In this document: one piece after another, positions 52,679-56,339 of the stretch
Layout of the letters: each line of letters begins with the position of its first letter
How positions within the stretch are numbered: position 1 is the first letter of the stretch
Assembly: GCA_016838895.1 (NCBI GenBank)
Contig: JAEKNU010000024.1
Coordinates: 1-56,339 of the forward strand
Reading direction: 5' to 3'
Length of the DNA: 56,339 bases
Origin: Chloroflexota bacterium
Lineage (GTDB): Bacteria > Chloroflexota > Anaerolineae > Anaerolineales > Anaerolineaceae
Made by a program: the position numbers and the translations under genes
Notes under the pieces: model-generated
Database searches by the model: none
What the model was told of the DNA's origin: nothing
Seen by the model: only the letters and a program-made list of their open reading frames with translations

Positions 52679-53208
52679 CTACCACTATTGGCTAGCTCAG
52701 GCTGGATTAAAGATCGCAGCAACCAAGCCATCTTCTCATGAAGGCGCAACGTGCTTACCAATAATTCAAATGTGCCTTCGTCTTCATATTCTTCAGTACA
52801 TTTTCTGGCATCGCTGCGCAGATTTCTGGTAATGGCTTCCTGATCTGCCAAAAGGCGCAGGATATCGGGCACAATACCGGGTTGTTCCTCTACACGTGTA
52901 ACTTTGAGAAATTCTGCCAGGCTGCCTATCGCGTATCCGCCCATCACTCTAACTCTTTCAGCAATTTCATCAGAAATGTGGTTAAGTGATTCATATTGTG
53001 TTTCGAAAAGCTTTTGATATTCAATAATATCTGCACCTCGAATATTCCAATATGCAGTGCGAGTTTTTATGGTTAATACGGCTTCATCGGCTAAAATGAT
53101 GTTCAATAGTTCAATTATTGAAATGCGCACATCATTTTCCAATCCTATATTTGGTTGTATATCAATCAGGAGTTTATTGTTACGACTGTCGATATGATTG
53201 TTACCCAT
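52666..53208 (-). CDS. Dps-family protein B, with the opposite half ferroxidase site (Asp/Glu kept)
   Basis: 180 residues from ATG 53208, which has AAGGA 7 bases upstream (an ATG five codons earlier has none). Dps fold: IILADEAVLTIKTRTAYWNIRG, FETQYESLNHISDEIAERVRVMGG, LADQEAITRNLRSDARKC and LRLHEKMAWLLRSLIQ. The His51, His63 and Asp67 equivalents are Tyr53, Gln65 and Glu69, while the Asp78 and Glu82 equivalents are kept as Asp80 and Glu84. This is the mirror image of Dps protein A encoded 3.6 kb downstream, with identical residue numbering. Alone it should not form a normal ferroxidase centre. Confidence 0.88.
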   Translation of the reverse strand: MGNNHIDSRNNKLLIDIQPNIGLENDVRISIIELLNIILADEAVLTIKTRTAYWNIRGADIIEYQKLFETQYESLNHISDEIAERVRVMGGYAIGSLAEFLKVTRVEEQPGIVPDILRLLADQEAITRNLRSDARKCTEEYEDEGTFELLVSTLRLHEKMAWLLRSLIQPELANSGSRGV

Positions 53209-53306
53209 TCCATTTCCTTTCATCAGATTGATTTATGTGACAATATCAATCTATCCGAAAAGGGCTATCAACGTCCCTAAAAGAACCTGTTAAAACTCTA
53301 TTAAAA

Positions 53307-53993
53307 TTATTGTTTTCGTTTTGAGTGCAGGTTGTATCCCATACCGGGAACGGTTTCGAGCAACTCCCCGTATTCCCCCAATTTTTTTCGCAAACGACCC
53401 AAATAAGTATGCAGATAGTGGTTTGATCCACGGTAATCTGGTCCCCATACACGGGTTAGCAGTTCATCATGTTCTACAATACCATCTAAGTGTTGAGCCA
53501 ATTCACTAAGCAAAGCATATTCAGTATGGGTTAGGTGTAAATCATTTTCCCCAATATAAACACGGCGTGCTTCCAGATCGATGGTGAGTTCCCCAATTCT
53601 GATAATTTCCTGGCTTGTTTTTGTGGGCAGATAATTTCTGCGTAAAAAAGCCCGCACACGTGCCAATAATTCTTCCTGTCCGAATGGTTTGGTGACGTAA
53701 TCATCTGCGCCTGCATCCAATGCGGCTACTTTGAGATCCTCTTCAAGGATGGCGCTTAATACGATAATTGGCACATCCGAGCGTGCCCTAATCCAGGTAC
53801 AAATATCCACACCTGAGAGCCCAGGCAGGACAAGATCCAGCAAGACCAGATCGACAGGAACTTCCTGAAAAAGGGCGAGTGCCTGGTGACTATCCTCAGC
53901 CTCACTAACTGTATATCCTCTTTTTACAAGATTGACGCGAACTAATTTTCGAATACTTGGGTCATCTTCAATGATTAATATATTCCCCATCAC
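53307..53993 (-). CDS. OmpR/KdpE-type response regulator
   Basis: 228 residues. The receiver domain has acidic pocket IIEDDPS, phosphoacceptor Asp in LVLLDLVLPGLSG, Thr/Ser in IVLSAI and Lys in YVTKPFG; all catalytic residues are intact. The C-terminal winged-helix DNA-binding domain (about 130-225) ends in the typical NHYLHTYLGRLRKKLG. The start is GTG or the next ATG, both after AGGAG, 0-3 bases beyond the stop of the kinase gene. Partner of the upstream histidine kinase; its proximity to the Dps cluster makes those genes possible targets. Confidence 0.95.
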   Translation of the reverse strand: MMGNILIIEDDPSIRKLVRVNLVKRGYTVSEAEDSHQALALFQEVPVDLVLLDLVLPGLSGVDICTWIRARSDVPIIVLSAILEEDLKVAALDAGADDYVTKPFGQEELLARVRAFLRRNYLPTKTSQEIIRIGELTIDLEARRVYIGENDLHLTHTEYALLSELAQHLDGIVEHDELLTRVWGPDYRGSNHYLHTYLGRLRKKLGEYGELLETVPGMGYNLHSKRKQ

Positions 53994-55880
53994 TTAACGC
54001 TCCTCTTCTGTTAATTTGAGCAAAGCATCCTTGGAAACAAGCGGAATTGTAAACGAAATTGTTGTTCCAGGCGTATTTTTCTTTCTGATCCATATCCGTC
54101 CACCATGAGCTTCCAGTAATCCCTTACAAATTGCCAATCCTAGTCCGGCACCTTGTGCCAGACCGGTTTCTATATTTGTTCCGCGATGAAACGCTTTAAA
54201 TACTTTTTTATGCTCATTTTTCGGAATACCAGGTCCTTGGTCGCTAACATTAATCTGCAAATAATTAGCGCGCACAATGGAGGTTAGACTGATTTCTGTC
54301 TCTTTGGGAGCATAAATGGAGGCATTCCGCACCAGATTAACCAACACCTGCCCTATCCGTTTTGCATCGACGTTGACGAGGGGGAGATTATCAGGGAAAT
54401 GCAGTGACAATGTTTGATAGTGTGTCAGAATCTTAAATTGGGGCAGCACATCTTCTATGATTTCGGTGATTGTGTGCGGCTCCATAGCAATGGGTAGCAT
54501 TCCCGCTTCCAAGCGTGAAAGATCCAGTAAATGATCAATTAATTCTTGAAGACGATCGGCTTCATGTTGAATGGTTTGGATGAAATCGTGCTGTTCCTCG
54601 GGATCCCAGACCACATCATCTGCTAATAATGTCGTGGTAAATCCGATGATCGAGGTGAGCGGTGTGCGTAGTTCATGCGATATCATCGCTAAAAATTCTG
54701 TTTTGATTTCATTGGCTCGTTCGGCTTCATGGCGAGATTCTGCTTCTATCTCGAGCAATTGCAGGTTGTAAAGGGTGATCGCAGCCTGATCAACAAGTAC
54801 TTTAAGCTGACGTAAGTCACTATGATCAATATGGTGTTTTTGTTTATAGCTAATTAGCAGACATCCACGCCTGTGTCCTGATGTGACCAGCGGAAAGATG
54901 ACCAGGGTCCTAATTTGATTTTTGGTAAGGAAATCACGTAGTGGGGTGGAAAAACGCGTATCCGATTCAGGTTTACTAAGTACGATCATACGCTCTGATT
55001 GGAAAAGCTCCCACAAAGCCGGTTCTTCATAGATATTGGATTCACTTATCCATGGCATAAGGTCTGGATTCGACATCCATATTGCGGTTATTTCAACCCC
55101 GCTTGCAGATTCAAATTTTGGATTATCAAAATAAAGCAGGGCAGCTTGTTGAGCAGGACGAAATTCATTGGCGGACATCAATGTTTTCAGAACGGCCTGG
55201 GGTTTTCTGGACAGGCTCATTTTATGACTGAGATTAAATTGCTCCCGTGTACGATCAAGGGTTTTACGTAAGGTGAATTCAACCTGTTTCTGATCCGTAA
55301 TGTCTTGCGCAATGCAAACCAGAAAATTCATTCCATCCGATTTACCCCGGATCATAAATATTTTTGCGGATATCCAGCGTAAGTCGCCATTCGGCCGCAA
55401 GATACGATACGCCTGATGATATGGTTTTTGGCCGGGTTGGGAGCGAGCAGCCATGACCTGTACACGATCTTCCGGGTGCACACTCTCGATGAGTATGGAT
55501 GGGTTTGTATACAAAGCTTCTTTGGCATAGCCCCAGATGGTTTGAAATGCTGGACTAACATACAGAATTTCCTGGGATTGTGCATCCTGAATCCAACAAG
55601 CCTGTTCAATATTTTGCATGATTTGGCTGAGATCGTTTTCGGTTTCCACCTGACTTCGAAAATTTTCATTGATTGGTTCAGAGTGAGCTGATTCGGTATC
55701 TGTTTTAACGATCCCATTTTCGGTAGTGAGTTCCTGTAGATTGCCTTTTGCGTTCAGTTGCTGTTCTGTCCAGGAACGAACCATAGTCAGTAGTTGGTTT
55801 TGCTCATCAGAACTGGCGTGTTGATACGCAGACTGGAAAGTCTCTAAAAGGTTTTCTAACTGGAGATGCTTTTGAGTCAT
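53994..55880 (-). CDS. Soluble PAS-GAF sensor histidine kinase
   Basis: 628 residues without clear membrane segments. A helical N-terminus with a charged linker (1-85), PAS with PAC region (about 90-210, ACWIQDAQSQEILYVSPAF to FLVCIAQDITD), GAF (about 220-385), HisKA with EFLAMISHELRTPLTSIIGF, and HATPase_c with N-box LVNLVRNASIYAPKE and G-boxes DQGPGIP and GAGLGLAICKGLLEAHGG. It senses a cytoplasmic signal and should phosphorylate the OmpR-type regulator encoded directly downstream. AAGGA lies 5 bases before the ATG. Confidence 0.94.
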   Translation of the reverse strand: MTQKHLQLENLLETFQSAYQHASSDEQNQLLTMVRSWTEQQLNAKGNLQELTTENGIVKTDTESAHSEPINENFRSQVETENDLSQIMQNIEQACWIQDAQSQEILYVSPAFQTIWGYAKEALYTNPSILIESVHPEDRVQVMAARSQPGQKPYHQAYRILRPNGDLRWISAKIFMIRGKSDGMNFLVCIAQDITDQKQVEFTLRKTLDRTREQFNLSHKMSLSRKPQAVLKTLMSANEFRPAQQAALLYFDNPKFESASGVEITAIWMSNPDLMPWISESNIYEEPALWELFQSERMIVLSKPESDTRFSTPLRDFLTKNQIRTLVIFPLVTSGHRRGCLLISYKQKHHIDHSDLRQLKVLVDQAAITLYNLQLLEIEAESRHEAERANEIKTEFLAMISHELRTPLTSIIGFTTTLLADDVVWDPEEQHDFIQTIQHEADRLQELIDHLLDLSRLEAGMLPIAMEPHTITEIIEDVLPQFKILTHYQTLSLHFPDNLPLVNVDAKRIGQVLVNLVRNASIYAPKETEISLTSIVRANYLQINVSDQGPGIPKNEHKKVFKAFHRGTNIETGLAQGAGLGLAICKGLLEAHGGRIWIRKKNTPGTTISFTIPLVSKDALLKLTEEER

Positions 55881-56287
55881 GCTGATCCTTATTGAATACC
55901 AACACCATTCTAAAATGGGTATACGCGATTGGAGTAATGGACTAGAACAATGGAAATAAATTCATGTCAAGAAAGTGAGTAATTTTGCTGTACAGTGAGA
56001 ATTGGAATGAATTTGGAAATAAGGCTAAGTAATGAATATCGTCCCTGAAATGAGAGATATAACCTCATCTACATTATAGTCTATTCCGGGTGAGTAAAAT
56101 TGAATTGAGAAAGTGTCTGATGATAATCATATGATGGGTTGGCAATAGATTTTCGTGCATATTTCTATTTTTTCTTCCGATAATTCGGAAGTTGATGGCA
56201 GAGAAGAGGATGGACGAAATGAATAGTTAAAGCTACCAGGCCTGATTCGTGAAAACAGCTATCCCGTTGATGGAAAAAGGATTTGTT
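55881..56287. other. Intergenic region with one hairpin
   Basis: About 400 bases upstream of the kinase gene and before the last plus-strand start. A perfect 7-bp inverted repeat CTTCCGA/TCGGAAG (56174-56191, loop TAAT) follows a T-run; it lacks the features of a terminator on either strand. No RNA gene or coding frame recognised. Promoters for both flanking genes should lie here. Confidence 0.4.
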
Positions 56288-56339
56288 ATGAAAAGCTTGT
56301 TATTTTTGGGTAGGTTTATTTTTGCCGCTTTAAGGGCAT
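56288..56339 (+). CDS. Start of a gene cut by the window edge, possibly DoxX family
   Basis: ATG at 56288 with AAGGA 6 bases upstream opens a frame that runs to the window end, giving MKSLLFLGRFIFAALRA. A short basic start running into a hydrophobic helix with LxLGRF resembles the N-terminus of DoxX-type membrane proteins, but 17 residues are too few to be sure. Confidence 0.5.
   Translation, partial: MKSLLFLGRFIFAALRA

Noticed and set aside
56174..56191. Terminator near the right end
   Set aside because: The inverted repeat has its T-run on the wrong side (before the stem on the plus strand, an A-run on the minus strand).
1..56339. CRISPR arrays, insertion sequences, prophage, tRNA or rRNA genes
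   Set aside because: No regularly spaced repeats, transposase or phage-like genes, or cloverleaf-forming sequences were recognised on either strand by reading; a tRNAscan or Rfam search could still find a small RNA.

Overview
The window looks like chromosomal DNA of a member of the Chloroflexota, most likely class Anaerolineae. This is inferred from the AT-leaning composition, lipoproteins with NBR1-type Ig-like and SH3 domains behind Pro/Thr/Ala-rich linkers, a MalF/MalG/binding-protein set with an acidic EAP-rich linker, sensor proteins with PAS and GAF modules, and an RpoD-like sigma factor. No rRNA, tRNA, CRISPR array, insertion sequence or prophage was seen. Gene density is normal and both strands are used in short operons.

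Layout. 1-4.1 kb: a carbohydrate ABC importer (permease, permease, lipoprotein binding protein) without its ATPase; the first permease is cut by the window edge and carries an unusual membrane insert. 4.5-8.5 kb (minus): rplS, then murI translationally coupled to a DegS/NarL-type histidine kinase and followed by an alpha/beta-hydrolase-like protein without its nucleophile. 8.6-9.9 kb: a PadR regulator and a methyltransferase that share one operator sequence. 10-18.7 kb: an APH-like kinase, a large GT-C-like membrane protein, an alpha/alpha-toroid protein, uvrC coupled to a degenerate receiver protein, and small proteins. 18.7-24.5 kb: MoaD-like protein, homoserine dehydrogenase, MFS transporter, MsrB, XdhC-like protein and PilZ protein. 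24.5-34.4 kb: an ATP-cone/uridine-kinase fusion, SH3 lipoprotein, cupin, YihY protein, chemoreceptor, a second GT-C-like paralog and an NBR1-Ig lipoprotein. 34.4-39 kb: C_GCAxxG_C_C protein, two duplicated EamA transporters, an acetyltransferase and a GH13 enzyme. 39-47.4 kb: core genes (PIN/TRAM protein, cysS, rlmB, ferritin, CDF metal exporter, sigA, DUF177 protein, rdgB).

47.5-53.3 kb is a run of minus-strand genes that reads like a stress/starvation cluster: an eRF1-like-fold family protein, two tiny basic proteins, a zinc-ribbon protein, two Dps paralogs, a PAS-GAF-HD-GYP sensor and a small hypothetical. The two Dps proteins are the most interesting items. At the five aligned ferroxidase positions one keeps only the His/His/Asp half and the other keeps only the Asp/Glu half, which suggests a hetero-oligomer with reconstituted sites. 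A histidine kinase/OmpR-type regulator pair lies just upstream, and a possible DoxX gene starts at the right edge.

Several genes (murI, uvrC, rdgB and the APH-like kinase) have a -10-like box 6-9 bases before the start codon and no Shine-Dalgarno, so leaderless or near-leaderless mRNAs are likely. Many other genes have strong AGGAG sites, which were used here to correct starts.
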